A stretch of 64,000 nucleotides of DNA from Membranipora membranacea (Eukaryota; Bryozoa; Gymnolaemata; Cheilostomatida; Membraniporidae): assembly GCA_914767715.1 (NCBI GenBank), contig OU612069.1, positions 28,641,387 to 28,705,386 of the forward strand, in the 5' to 3' direction. Each line of letters begins with the position of its first letter. Position 1 is the first letter of the stretch. Below are positions 36,430 through 49,900 of this stretch, one piece after another. The translations under genes were made by a program, and so were the position numbers. The notes beneath the pieces are model-generated. The model had not been told where the DNA came from. It worked only from the letters and a program-made list of their open reading frames with translations, and made no database searches.

Positions 36430-36920
36430 CCTCAGCAAGAGCACCTACTTTGTTCTCACTTAGAAATCCTGGACTAACAGGCCCCTCGGTCCACTCATCC
36501 AGACCACCTCCACCACCAATTGCTGCTCCCACAACTACCACTACGAAAATGAGCCTAGTGCGGAGCTTTAGAGAAGACTCTGGCCTTCTTCTGGTAATCA
36601 ATTACACTATCTGACTTCTTCATATAATCCTTTACTCTGTCAGACTGAGATTGAGAGACGTGACAAACATCAAAGACTCTGACTCTGAATTGTGTGACTC
36701 TAACTTTGACTCTGACTGAGATTCGATAGACTTGACAGACATGTTTCTGACCTGCACTCTAACTCTGATACAGACATTGGATGCTCTGTTTCTGACCTGC
36801 ACTCTAACTCTGATACAGACATTGGATGCTCTGTTTCTGACCTGCACTCTAACTCTGATACAGACATTGGATGCTCTGTTTCTGACCTGCACTCTAACTC
36901 TGATACAGACAGTGGATGTG
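36430..36920 (-). pseudogene. Decayed relative of the TMEM272-like gene, with 45-bp in-frame repeat
   Basis: On the - strand an acceptor (TTATTAG) at 36921 opens a frame starting HPLSVSELECRSETEHPM. A 45-bp unit (15 residues, SVSELECRSETEHPM) is repeated about 3.5 times (36750-36911). After a frameshift come SVKSIESQSESKLESH and SESESLMFV. After another comes SQSDRVKDYMKKSDSVIDYQ and, in a third frame, a hydrophobic segment LIFVVVVVGAAIGG. The order matches exon 2 of the gene at 62550 (SVSELEYQSES, SGSIMYV, KSQSDEVKDHMKNSDRVMDYQ, KLTRLIIADVVMV). Three frame breaks indicate a pseudogene or an unfinished duplicate. Confidence 0.6.
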
Positions 36921-37207
36921 CTAATAAATATCAAGGTCGAGTAGTGATTAATACAATGTTACGGCTATGAGTGAGTCATGCTCAACTTTGAGAAAAAAAT
37001 AACTCAATCCTAGATCTAGATCCTGTATCCTGCTGTGCTAAAAGCATGACCAAATGGTCTGAAACGCTTGTTCTTTTTTATGGGGAGTTGCGGTAACCTT
37101 TGGGAAGAGTAGACAACTCCTAAAACACAGGGTTCATGTCACTATTATGGTAAATGCCTACCTCTAATTAGCCAAACAATCGCAAACAAGCTGAAACCTA
37201 TAGGAAC

Positions 37208-38121
37208 GTCTAGTCCAGCTGTGGGCAACCTGCGGCCTTTTTGCCAGTGCGGCCTAATGGGTAATATTTTGCGGCCTAATTGTGGCCTTATGCCTGTAAA
37301 ACTTTTTATACATTAATTTTGATTCCCCTTTTTTTATGTGGAGAACCAAGAATGCATAGCGCTCTATAAGCTCAAGATATTTCTAAATAGTGGCCATTCT
37401 GTATTATGCATGTAGCTAAGCTTCCCAGCCACTCTTACTACTTTAACAAGTTGTTTGTCCTTTTGAAATAACACAAAACAGTGACCTTTGGACGTTAAAA
37501 TTACAAGTTTCATTATAGTAATTTATTTTTTTTGCAAAACAGTCTCTGTGGACAAAAATAACCTTTGTGACGAGTGCTCCTGCATTATGGCTGAAATTTT
37601 CCTTATTGAATTCTTCATTTCACAATCATTGCGAAAAATTCCCTCCTTTGAGAGAAGGCGGGAGCTGTAAGGTGAAAACTTTGACAGGACACAAAAAATA
37701 TCAAAAATTTTTTTTTTCCCTCCGCGAAAATACTTCCTTCTTAATCAAAATAGTCCTCTATGAACTTTATTTACACTATAACCCCTGGAAGGGCGCAACA
37801 GCACCCCTCCCGCACCCACCCTGCACTTTGTCATACACATGAAACATGGGGATACAGACATGTATACGATCAAATCATGAGGTGAAATGGCATCACAAAA
37901 CTCAAGAAGATTAGATAAACCAGTATTTCTGCTGAGTTGATGGTTTTTGCAACATACTGCAGTTTTTAGACGTAAATCTGTTTTGGTTTTTACATAAGAA
38001 GTGCCAAAATTGCTACTCCAGTTCCAATTTTATCCCTAAAAGATATGTTGCTGCCTTTTGAGTTGAGCCGGCGTAAAATGTGGCCTTTTTCAAGAAAAGG
38101 TTGCCCACCCATGGTCTAGTC
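37208..38121. mobile_element. hAT-type non-autonomous transposon with 8-bp target duplication
   Basis: The element spans 37216-38113 (898 bp). Left end CAGCTGTGGGCAACC; right end is the complement of CATGGGTGGGCAACC. Matching GTGGGCAACC ends follow a CA start. Flanks are perfect 8-bp direct repeats GTCTAGTC (37208-37215 and 38114-38121). The GTGGGCAACCTGCGGCC end resembles known hAT-Charlie-type termini. Short frames inside (37488-37842) show no intact transposase. It lies between the TMEM272-like pseudogene and the collagen-C4-like gene. Confidence 0.9.
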
Positions 38122-38691
38122 GATTAAAACTAAAACTTCAGTAGTCTAATCACTGAGCATATTGAAGATTGAGCCCACAATAGTTAAATTACAATGTAGT
38201 GGTAGGCATATGGGCAACTGCAGAAAAATAGCTCGACCCCCCCCCCCTTCATATAACAAACTTTAAAATAAGCTTACTATCAAGAAACTGAGCATTTAGA
38301 GTGGCCTCTCATCCATAATGGATGGAATGAAGTCCCCTGCTATGCGCCAAGCAACTCTCTAGCTGTGAAAGGAAGGCTGTAGTCAGATTGGCTGATTTCT
38401 TTCTAAATTTATTACTCACATTATAAATATAAAAAGATGAACAATAAAATTATCACCTCAAAATCAAAATGATCTTATGCGTTCAAAAAACTAATATAAT
38501 ATCAAATATCATTCCTTTGTTGAACTAGTCTCATTATTCTTCCTGCAAAACCTGCAGTGTTGACAGCAAGAGAAACAATCTCCATCTCTGTGGATATTTT
38601 ATATATTTCATTGAGCCACATGAGTGTAGGCAGTTTTCATCTTATTTTGTTGATAGACAAGAATACCCATTCAAGTTAGCAAGTGTAATAC

Positions 38692-38693
<2 letters not shown>

Positions 38694-38722
<29 letters not shown>

Positions 38723-38723
38723 A
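38694..38723. repeat. GAT trinucleotide microsatellite
   Basis: About ten uninterrupted TGA/GAT units, 83 bp beyond the stop of the collagen-C4-like gene on its 3' side. Confidence 0.9.
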
Positions 38724-38805
38724 AAAGTTTTCGTTGGTCAAACAGGCACCTGCTGGTCACTGCTGTACATACACATGCTATCAGATGTCAGATTACTGAG
38801 CTTAT

Positions 38806-41800
38806 CTACTTGGTGCAGACGACACAGGTGATCTCCCTGGCGTTGTAGAAACCCTGACAGAAGTCCAGATCTTTAGGTTTATTTCCTTCTCCATCTTCAC
38901 ACATCACAGATACAAAGACCATACTACCGTGACTTGATGAGTCATACTGATCAGGGCCTAGAACCGCTAGAAATATCACAGGAGAAAGCATTCATCAAAT
39001 GGTATTTATCCTCATATGAAATGGCTAAGCGTCCCTCCCTTCTATGTTATGTTCTTTTTATCCACCTCAGGATGGTCTGATCATGAGTATCTCCCCATTT
39101 CTGTTTCATCCTTGGGCAGCCAGTCTCAGGTTCTCTGGGGTAACCAGGTTGCTCTTTAGGGCACAACCATTAAGCTCGGTCAGGGCACAGCAGACAATAA
39201 AAAAATCTAAACTTGCAGTGAAGATAATCATCAAGTGGTACCAGATTTGTCGATATTCTATATGGATCCAGCTCTACAGGCACACCTGGCTAGCCAACAC
39301 AAAATGTACATTGATTCAACTGGTTAATCTTTATTTCCATGTGTAATCTGCATCACAAGATAAAACCCTCTTGTGAGCAGTTAGCAATATTTCAATTATA
39401 AGTTGTTTAAATTTTTCTTCTCATACATAATCTTCAAATACAGTTACAGCTCTAAATGTGAAGGTTATACTAACACACAGTGAGATCTGGATACTCGTCT
39501 ACACATTCAAATGTGTGTCTGCTCATAGCCTCACTATTTCCACTCATTAAATAACCTTCATACTCTAATGTCCAGCCTTCTGGACACTCCTGGCGGGCGG
39601 GTATCATTATCTGTAATAGACAACATACATGGAGTTATCACAGTGCGGAATAACATGACAAAAGTATATGACTGTAAGCAGGATTAACAGAAGGACAGAC
39701 AGATGTACCGACAGCAAAGGTACCTGGTATACCTTCTGTATTCGAATGGTCTGGAGATCTTGTTATGATCATTACTCTGTTCAAGGGAAGTATTTTTACC
39801 CAATCTTATAGACACCATATACTCTCTGTAAGTCTGTAAATGGTAAGATGTACTCTGAGGGAAGAAGTGAAGTTATCATTACTTTCCTGCAGGCATGACA
39901 AGAATTACCTGAGCATTAGCAGATGTAGATTAAAGTATTCTTACCTGAGAAGGGCGGGGAGTGTGACAAAGACTGCAGACTACCTGTGTATTGTGAGCTT
40001 CATCGGGAAATATTCCCTTCTCAAAACTTCTAAACAGCACTGCAAACACCTGCAAGATGAATTAAAATCAACCAATTATTGAAAGCAAAAAGAAGACTGA
40101 AATAAATATTAAGTTACTCCAAGAAAGATAACACATAATCAATATAATAGCGTATATAATCACGTATATAATCACATATATAATCACAAATATAAAATAT
40201 TTTTTTCCAGGCATCACCAAAGTGGTGGGTATTATTATCTCAACTGCAGAGATTAATACGGGGAGAGCTCGGCGATCATCAGAAGGAGGCTAATTTTACC
40301 ACCGGCCCAGGTATTACAACAACTATCATACCAATCAACCATCTATCATACCATCTTATCATGCTGTTGCCCTCTGCAGTTCTAACAAGTTTAGTAAGTT
40401 GCAGGCCCTTTTCACTTACACAACAAGCACCATTCATCCTGTCTACTATACATTGTAAGGAAAGCCTAAGATTTGTACCTTATTGTTATAACTAAGAAGA
40501 GATAACTCTGTCCACTTCTTAGTGATACACTTACCCAGGCAAAAGCGGTGGTATCACCTGGTGTAGTATCGTATTTATTCCACTGCATATTAGGGGGCAT
40601 ACAGAGATACTGAGCTCCCCCTCCAGTCAGATATCCGTCACCGTTAGAGTAATAAATCTCCTCGCTCTCAGATAATAGTATGCTAGTAATACTACTACCT
40701 GCATGACCTACAAACAGGGACAGGGATGTAAAACGCATAAAAACTCAGGTCTGATGAGAGTTTCTCCCCAATCTTTGGGAGAGGATAACTCTGTTCACTT
40801 CAGATTGAAATCTAAAATTGGTAACTTTGCCATCTCCAGCACCACCCCCTCACCCTGCCAAATACAGAACAATTCAACACAACTAAATCACGCCACATTA
40901 GAATGTTATACGACAAAACTTATCCCACAGGTAAACTTGGAAGGGTAACACAATACGGGCACACTCAGATCATACTCACCAGAGTATAACAGAGTTGTGT
41001 TCTCAGGACAGCTGTTCTTCCCCCACCTGATATAAGTAGATCCTCCTCTGTCACCGTTTTCTGAGTTGTCCCCCCTCGCCTTTGTCAGGGCCACAGATAA
41101 GTCTACTATATCCTTCTGTAGCTGATATATTTCGTCTCTTAGATCTCGTACCAATGTAGTGTTCTGCTCATCCTTCATAGTACTCCTATATAGTAAAGTA
41201 TACCCTTTAGTGTCGATAAAGCAGCCAGAGCATACAACCCCTATGTCAAGCTATAAGTAGTCGTTCCAAGCTGTATAGAAATAGTAATACCATATAATAC
41301 CTAGCGATAAATGTAGTAATACCTAGTGTAATAATACCCATGTTGAGTAATACTTAGTCATACATAGCTGTACCGAGTTAATGAGTGATACCTAGCATGA
41401 TCCTGAGCAATGTGAAAGACAAACAACACAGGTATATTATATTCAAAATAGGTTACTGGCCAATCATAATAGAGAAAAATAAATAAACCTTCTACCAGAG
41501 GCCAATAAACTTTCCTGCATGTACTAATTTCAAACGGTACAATAGGCAGTAAAGGCTAGTCTTCTCACCCAGGCTGCTGTGATGTACCAGACAATTCTTG
41601 TAGTTTAAGTTGCTCGATTTCTGCGGCAAGTTTGTCCAGCATCACAAACACTGTGGGTACAGCGAAGACTAACACAACTAATCCGGTCACAGCTCCTGCC
41701 ACAGTCAAGTATGTCTGCACTCTGGCTCTGATAAATATGTGAATATACATTTAGAAAGATTTCTTAGCATAGTTAGTGTAGAGCTGGGGGTGTATCTAAT

Positions 41801-43828
41801 ATACCCCTAATATTTGCCTGATGTAATATTCAGCCTGATTAATTGGTCGAGTTGGCCGCTCTGAGAAGGCATATTTACTTTTCAAGGATAGAATAGAAGC
41901 TATAAATTAATTACAGTTACAATGATGACCTTTTATCAAATTTATTATTCAAATGTATTTAAGACGCAACTTATTACGACTTATTTAAGAATTCAAATTG
42001 TGATATATTAAATCAAATTCATGTGCACAAAATGTGAACCAATCACACGGCTAAAACCCCATTCCCTATTGCATATCGTGTTAATGAGGTGGATTATTAG
42101 GGGGCATGGCGGCGAAGAGACAAACTACCATTTTGGGGTAGTTGTCTGCTCCCAGGTGGACATAAAGTGGATGTTTGATTTTTTTATCCCGAGATGTGTT
42201 ACATACCAGCAGACAATATGGAAAAAGTATGAGGATTCCAAATACGGAATCATTTTTCCAAAATGTGCCCTACAAGCTTAGGAATCTAGTAAAATGCGTA
42301 ACCTTCCTCACGATACCCATACACAGCTTTCGAATTTGTCTCCATTTGTCTATAACACAACTTTCTTTACCTCTCAAATTGACTGAGATAAATTGATCAA
42401 CAATTAGAAACAGCCATTTAAAATTTTTAAAATAAGTACATATGTCCGATACGGCATCAGACATGGTGTTTTCTGATTACTGTATTGCCACCGTCGACAC
42501 TTTAGTGTATAAGAGGTTCAATTTGTTGTCATGGGCAATCAAGACAATCCCAATGATCGGTAGTTAATTCTTGAAGAGAGCAACTGCAATGCAGGCAATG
42601 AGATCCAACTTGATCTAGGAGGCATCCCACAATGCAATATAAGGGGTATATGTCCTCATCTATCAAGTATGCGACGTGATGAAGGTGAGCTAACTTACGA
42701 TGAGATACATGATTTAGATCCACTTCTGGTAGATGTTGAGTCTTCACTAGTAGTCCCATTACCACTACTACAGTCTGAGTCAGCTCCCCTACAACCAGAA
42801 TACATTACAACTATTATATAATACTAACTGTGAGACCTGATGTATTACATAACTTGTTAAATTACCTGATTTAATACAGCAGATATAATATATAATATTC
42901 TGCAGTTTGCTATGGTATCCCGCCACAGGGTTACAGGCTGATTTCCGAGATCTCAAAATTAGAATGAGCAATAGTTTTTGACCACAGTGATCACTTTTAT
43001 TTCACAAACTGTTGCTTGTTTGGTCTTTCAATGAGAGAAATACATTCCCAGATTGTTCACTCAGAGTGTATATCAGTCCCATAAATGAGTTTCTTGAATG
43101 GTCTCGTTCGCTCAGCTAGGAGCGATCTGATAGTGATTTTAGCAATTTCATATCGTGAAAGGCCCCTACCCCCCTCCCTCTGCCATCCGAGTGAATATCC
43201 ATCCATTGGGTTCTTGGGATTATTCTTACTCTTATCACCATAGCACTTTTATGACTGATAAGTAACATGGGTCAACGGTCAATTTTAACCTCTTTATCGT
43301 AAACACCAGAGGCATAAAAATGATCGTAACAGTTCTCCCTTCTTGGTCAAAGTTATGGCGACACGTTGTAATCAAGCTGCACCCTATACTCTTCTCTGTC
43401 AGAAATAGAAATACAAAGGCAAACAGACAGTTTACCTCAGCTAGTGCAAGGACCTTGCTGCCAGTACCAAATCAAATCTGTCTGCAAATGGACATCTCAA
43501 AAATACAATACAGCTTCATAGCTGTAACGGCATCTGCTGCCTTGCTTGGATATAATGCCCTCTGAGGAAATAGAATGATACCATGTTTTGTCAGGTACCA
43601 TAACAAGATGAGGCAATTATCATGCTAGAATCACGGACCATCTGAGATATATTATTTGGGACTGATTGATGGGAGTTTATATACTTTATCATATTATAAT
43701 ATACATGCTTGCTTGTGCCCGAATTTATCTCTCAAATGAACTAAAACAGCCATGCCCTTCCATGTAACTTTGCTCCAAACTTACCTTTTCTCAGAATCTT
43801 TCAGCTCCACTGTCTGATTTTTATCCAT
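38806..43828 (-). CDS. Type II membrane protein with short-chain-collagen-C4-like C-terminal domain, 8 exons
   Basis: Exons from the start: 43828-43785, 42788-42699, 41727-41569, 41185-40980, 40707-40535, 40049-39945, 39610-39475 and 38966-38806. They join with matching phases to 357 residues. The N-terminus (1-45) is cytosolic and Ser/Thr-rich. A single membrane segment follows (YLTVAGAVTGLVVLVFAVPT, about 51-70) without a signal peptide. Next come heptad-like stretches (AAEIEQLKLQEL; LRDEIYQLQKDIVDL) that suggest a trimeric or dimeric stalk. The C-terminal domain reads STYIRWGKNSCPENTTLLYS, GGGAQYLCMP, QVVCSLCH, MIPARQECPEGWTLEYEGYL and REITCVVCTK. This is the cysteine-rich domain known from proteins annotated as short-chain collagen C4-like in sponges and other marine invertebrates. 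No Gly-X-Y collagen helix is present. Probably a cell-surface extracellular-matrix or recognition protein; the exact function is unknown. Confidence 0.9.
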
Positions 43829-44139
43829 ATTGATGAGCCTGTCAGCAGAAGAAGACGAATATCCCACACAGAGTGATAACAGCTCTATCTACAGAGTGAT
43901 CACGGCTCTAACCCTACACTCAACTCACAACAGTGACCGATCATCAGACAAGATATTTATAATGTGCCACAAAAATATGACATTTCATGTGGTGGTATTT
44001 TTCCAGGTAAGTTAATTGTTTATCTATGGGCAAAGAACATCAAATCACCATATCCTGGATAACACAAGGTAATTAACAAGCAGGGTGTCAATGAAGTACC
44101 CATAAAAAGTTGATTACACCACTAGGAAATAAGGCTATG

Positions 44140-44295
44140 TTACTAATTGATATTATAATATTATTAGAAAGCACTTGCTACCTGTTGTCACCTGTATGTT
44201 TTACGTAGGTGTCAGGGTGTAGAGGTCAGTGTGAGGGTGTAGAGGTCGGTGTGATAGATATTAGTTACCAGGATATATCAGCTCACAGCTCTTTT
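44140..44295 (+). repeat. Dispersed inverted repeat, copy 1
   Basis: This block shares TTGATATTATAATATTATTA, GTGTCA, GGGTGTAGAGGTCA and TTAGTTACCAGGATATATCA with the reverse complement of 60420-60590 over about 155 bp. It also has an internal 22-24-bp duplication (GTGTAGAGGTC twice). Confidence 0.85.
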
Positions 44296-45178
44296 ATCTC
44301 CAGTATATATTATATTCATGTCAGCCTGACTAAAGTATCTCATTATCAAAATGTGATATGACGATCCCAACAAACAAGTAGTAAACATCATAACAAAGGT
44401 TCTCGTTATTGACAGTTTAATCCGTTTGGCATAATCTAGTTTGAAAGATATCAAAGTACTCTTGGCCTTGGACAATGAATCACTTGTTTGTCCTTTTGAG
44501 GTTGTAAAATTCATTAATTACCTTAATGAAAGTTAATACTGCCATAAAATGTAACATTTTTTGTTAGGAGCTAATTCAGATATGCTCATTATTCGGAATT
44601 GTTCCAAAGACCGATTATAATAAATTCATTCTCCCTCTAATTAGGCAAAAAAAACCTTTGCCTTTTCTTAGAAATGTCTCATGATGAATTTCTCTTCTAC
44701 CTCCGAATCTTACTTCCTGTTCTAATGAAGCGTATTCGGTGAAAAACATTTTATTTTTAAATTCTGGTGTGCCATAAGGTGGCAATAAAAGACAAACTTG
44801 TCAGAATTATCTCACATCTCAATTATATCATTGCAATTATGTATTAGCCAGGCATGCATGGAGGTATTTGGCGCAGAGATACCATATGATCCTGCATGGG
44901 GCTACTTGAGAAGTCAGCTTGTGCAGCAAGGCAAGCCGAACATGTGGGCATCTATTTTCTGAAGTGGACTTGCGGTTTTCTGGTCTACCTTCTTTTTGTT
45001 CTAATTTTTAACCTTTTTATTTTTCAGAATTTGGTTTTGAGATTTCCTTGATGAAACACAAGCTCAAAACTGTAAATAATAGAAAATTTCTGTTCACTTG
45101 ATTACCTCTCAATATTCAAATGGATTACTTTAGATGGCTGAAATTTTGTGAAACTTGTTCAGCATTGATATTTGAAAA

Positions 45179-45208
45179 ATCCACATAACAGTGACCTGTT
45201 ATGTGGAT
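45179..45208. repeat. Perfect 13-bp-arm palindrome
   Basis: ATCCACATAACAG and its complement CTGTTATGTGGAT are separated by TGAC. It could be a hairpin or a dimer-binding site; no gene start is close. Confidence 0.8.
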
Positions 45209-46867
45209 TTACTAAAGGCAGTTCCTACTAAAAGCATAACTGCACTGCCTTTCACTCTACCTGACTACTCTAAAGAAGTTGCTAGCTTGTTTTCTCAATC
45301 AACTTCAGATTATTTAACAAAGTTTGAAGTTGTCTTCTGTCTAACAGTAAGTGGGCAACTCCTAAAATGAGCGGACTTGTCATTTTATGGCTCACTTAAT
45401 TCAATTATTTATGTAACACTGAATGTCTGTTGATGCCGATCTCCAGGAGGACATGTTAGCTGGTGCAGGGCTAGTAGTGAGCTCGTACATGTTTACATAA
45501 GAACATTACATCGACATGTTTCCCGAACACTACGAGTAATTTCTGCTGGTTTTCCAGAAAAGAGGATAATGGGAAGGATATGTATTTAGCGCTGCAGACA
45601 AATGCAGTCATAGCTTCATGAAGCTACTCATGGACTAAATAATACATGTACTATCACGCAATCTCAGTATGCTATAAATAAGCTTATCTCAATATGCATC
45701 CAGTGATGATGATGAGCCATTATGTGAATTATTGAGAAGGCACTGAGCACTGAGAACGATTATAAGAGGTCAGCCATTATGAATGGAACAGTGAAAAAGT
45801 TCAGTGAACTGTAGATTTTAAATCCGATATCATCAGAGGGCCTCTTATTGTTGGTCATGGATTTTGGAGACGCTCCATTCAAATATCTGTCGCACTATGA
45901 ATTTCATTTGTATAGAGACACACCCATCTATGGCAGGCTTTTAAACTGCTGCAATCATCTAAACTTCAATCTGTTTAAAATTATCAAAACTATGTGTCAA
46001 TCTCAGTTGTATTAGGATTTTGATTGTTGATAGCTACTGTATATCCCCAACAGAAGTATACAAGCTTCTTTGACCTCATACATTATTCTTGAATATTTAG
46101 GTGATATTTGAGGTGATTCAGATCTCAGTAAGATTAAAAAGAATACCAGATTACCATATACCAGGTAATTCTGGGATAGAAATATGTCTGATTGCCGATG
46201 ACTATTACAATAAATGAACCAATGTGCATTTTTTGGGGAACATACAGTCATTTTGGACTGCTAATACTGCTGCCAATAAACTGCCTATATTATCCGCCAT
46301 CGTGAGTCTCGATGGGCAAAAAATATTCCATTAGCAGATTTGATTTCACACATGTTGCTTAATTCTTCGTAACCTCTAAGATTAGATCTCACACCCCTAG
46401 CACTTTAACTGCTGCATATCTCGTTATCAGTGAGAGTAGGGGGCTGTCAGTGTGATGGACACTCCTACAAATCACTTCTCATATCACGATAACAAAAGTA
46501 TCAGCTGACCAGCCGCCTGTGAGTGAGACATATTAGGGAGGGACGTATTAGTAAGCGACAGGCGATGGATGGCACTACAGTCGACAGCTTCCCATCATAC
46601 ACAGTCTACATTACAATAACTAACCTCTCATTGACAACAAAATACATCCGCAGCCTTCACTCAGAACTTTTATTCTTGTGAAGTGGATTAGTGAATACAT
46701 AGAGGGGAATCCATACAGCTCCACAGCGGATAACGACTGTGTATATTACAGTAGCAGTGTAATATACTCCTGAGTACTCTACTGTCTCACCTAGTAGTAC
46801 AGTACCTGTTACTGAAGAGCAGCGGACGTCACAACTGTCTCATCTAATCTAATCCCTTTCTGCGACT

Positions 46868-46875
46868 TATATAAG
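46868..46875 (+). promoter_or_regulatory. TATA box of the SLC16-like gene
   Basis: TATATAAG lies 62 bp upstream of the start codon at 46930, in a locally GC-richer context (GCGAGGCGG follows). Transcription would begin near 46900, giving a 5' leader of about 30 nt. This is position- and motif-based inference. Confidence 0.6.
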
Positions 46876-46929
46876 CGAGGCGGTCCGATACCATTAGAGC
46901 TTTCAAATCGAAAATAGAGAAAGATCATC

Positions 46930-49900
46930 ATGAATGCGCCGATGGAAGATAGAAAGTTTCTTGAAGATGAAGAAAAAACGTTCGACAACTCAAATGAAGA
47001 GACACCTACTAACTCAGGTATTGGTTAGTATAGTGGTGTAATATGGATGAGCTCGGCCAGTAATCTCTGATGGAAATATCAAGTTAAAAAAAGAACTCTC
47101 TTACTGGTCAGCCTACTGATTTTATGCCTGGATTTAAGCGACTGCTCAGTCTTAGCCTTGCTGAGCTCAGAAGGTCAAAGCTTACTGATTACCTTCAATA
47201 CAGTCATGAGGGGGGGGGGGCACACCACTTAATCTTATTAATAGAATAAATTGTCCTTCCTAATACTACTGCTAACATTCACAAAATTGCAATTGATCCT
47301 TCACTGGTGACAATATTGTCCACTGCGGTGTTCATAACGACTCGGGGAGATATGAGATATATCCCGTCATAACGACTCGGGGAGAATATGAGATTTATTC
47401 CGTCATAACGACTCGGGGAGAATATGAGATTTATCTCGGATACTCACACTATGTTTATGTTTACGTTTATTACTTAATGCTTAAAATACTTTAATTTCTA
47501 GAAAAACTAAAAACTCATTTATATTCTCTATATTTTCTTACTCAGATTATAGTACTGTGGAGACAGTCAGCTTGAAGAGAGGATCAAATAAAGATAGAGG
47601 ATACGCCTGGGTGGTGCTTACAGCTAGCTTCTTATGTCAGGTAAGATACCGCCCACCTGCTGACACCTGCTGACACCTGTCCGTTATCATTCACGCGATA
47701 CTATTAATAGCACTAACAGTAAGTTATGTCTCCTATCTGCTCATGGGAGGTTCCCATGGTCTTCTTGTGACTTAACTTGTATGTGTGGATCCTGGATAAA
47801 AGCAATTTCCACCTGACACGAGGGAGAAAAAGTCCTTGGGGAGGGGGATTCGCCGTTCACTTTCCCACAAACATCAAAAAGCAAAAAATCAATGGAGTTT
47901 AATACTAAACCAGACTGAGCGACAGATTTGTATCAACATGTTTGGGTGGACGGCGAAGTTTTGTTTATAGTATTCAACTCACAGGTGTTTTAATTCGAAT
48001 TTTGCTCATACGTAGAGTGCATTTAAATTCCAGTGACATAACAGAAGATAATAATTGAGAAAACTATAAACATACTACAAATACAAGCGTAAACACTGCA
48101 GACCCTCAAAAGTTCACGCGACCTTCATCAGTAGATTTAGGGGATTTAGCGGATTGATGTGGATTGCCTCACACTGTTGCTGTAATACAGTGACAGGTTA
48201 TGTTGATGGGTGGTATGGCCCATGTCAGAATTTTGCACAAAAGGTTAACAACATTATTTCCAAAAAGTCTGTTTTTGGAATCAATAACTACCATCATGTT
48301 CTAAGAGGAACTTTGCTTATATGAGAATAACAGCCGCCATTACTCTCTGCTCACACGTACCAACAGGCTATCTGTCTAGAGTTGTCTAACTTGTGTAAAG
48401 TAAAAGACAACTCCCAAAGGCGAAGTAGGTGATAATGTAATATCAGGGAGTTTAGGACATTTATATCCCAGACTCCTGATAATATTCACTGCTACATGAT
48501 ATGTAAAACTATTAAATATATACTGTGTAATGCATTCACGATGTATTATCTCTCACTACTGAGGCTTTTATTTAAAGGTGATTCATAACTAAAGCTCAGT
48601 ACTACCATTCTCCCTGGTACTACTGTAATGGTTCCTACAAGCCTTTGACCCACCAGATTACTCATTGAGGGGTTCGGTGACCCCTAGTGACCTGCTGTTG
48701 CTGACTATGATAACAATAGATATCAAGCAGCAGCAGCTGTGACCGATTCAGTCTGAGGAGATTACGCTTTCACACCTCCACGCTACTGTACTTGTCCAAC
48801 ATTCAGAAATGTCGCTGATCGATCAGTCACTGACCGACATCAGAATAAGGATCAGTGACTGCCTGTTATGTAAATCAATTATACAATTTAATAATTTCAA
48901 AATGGCAAGCGTACATTGAAATGTAAGGCAAACTCATGATTTCTTAAGTTAGTAATAAATCAGTAAACAGAATATTCACATCCCTCAGGACACTGACCTC
49001 TCCATGAGTTCAGATCACTGACCTCTCTAAAAGTCTTAGTCACCTGTTTGATATAATCTTAGCTAATATCTATTAAACTGACCTCAAGTAGGCTGGTCAC
49101 GCAGCTATTTTTTTATTTAGGGACCCTGGTATTGACCCTTGGTATTAAATTGACCTGATCTGTCGGGCAATTCCTCAAACAGATAATAGTATGGTTGATG
49201 GAGCATTCCAAACAAAAGTTGCATTGTGCGACTTTTATGCCTTCAGCTGTTATTTAAAGTCTGAGCTCCTATTTGTAGTCTGAACTCCTATTTATAGCCC
49301 GAGCTCCTATTTACAGTCTGTTTACTGAATGGTAACACAAATTTATTGCATTTTATTGCATGAGAAAACCGCGTTATCTCCCACGTCCAACAATAAGGTC
49401 AGTGTGGCAGCCTCATAGAGAAGATTTAATTTCCAAATTGCCGATGTGCATCTGATCATATCAGGTTTGGTTTTTAACAATTGAAACTGACCTATCCTTG
49501 ATGAAATAAGGTTTGCTTCTGAAGGCGAAATGTGAATAGGGCGTTTTCCTTTTTTGTGGCACTATAACTGCAGTGTAGAGACAATAGCATCGTATCGAGT
49601 GATTTTACATGTAGTGTGCTCGGATTTTTTAAACAGCTCCCTCACCTATGCATGACCTTGTACTGTTGATGAGTGCAGATAATTGGACCAAGACATTCCC
49701 AAAACTAACACAAAACAAGATAATGAAGGACATCGCTTAACGTAATGAGGTCGTAATTAAAGCTGAAATTAGTTTGATTTCTCCATTATTGAAAAAGAGA
49801 TGGCCTCAATTAGGAACTAAGTTGCTTCATGACCAACTCAAGCAGTTTATATCTAACTTGGAAGTTTTATGATGAAAAGTCAGTATAACTATTGGAATTG

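Larger units (their letters stand above)
43829..46867. other. Divergent intergenic region between the collagen-C4-like and SLC16-like genes
   Basis: The two genes are transcribed away from each other. The stretch contains a dispersed inverted-repeat copy (44140-44295) and a short perfect palindrome (45179-45208). A - strand frame at 44278-44514 has a hydrophobic stretch but no confirmable family. No exon is supported. Confidence 0.5.

Noticed and set aside
44278-44514. - strand frame with a hydrophobic stretch that might be a receptor fragment
   Set aside because: A single helix-like segment with no family-specific motif is too weak, and it abuts a dispersed repeat.
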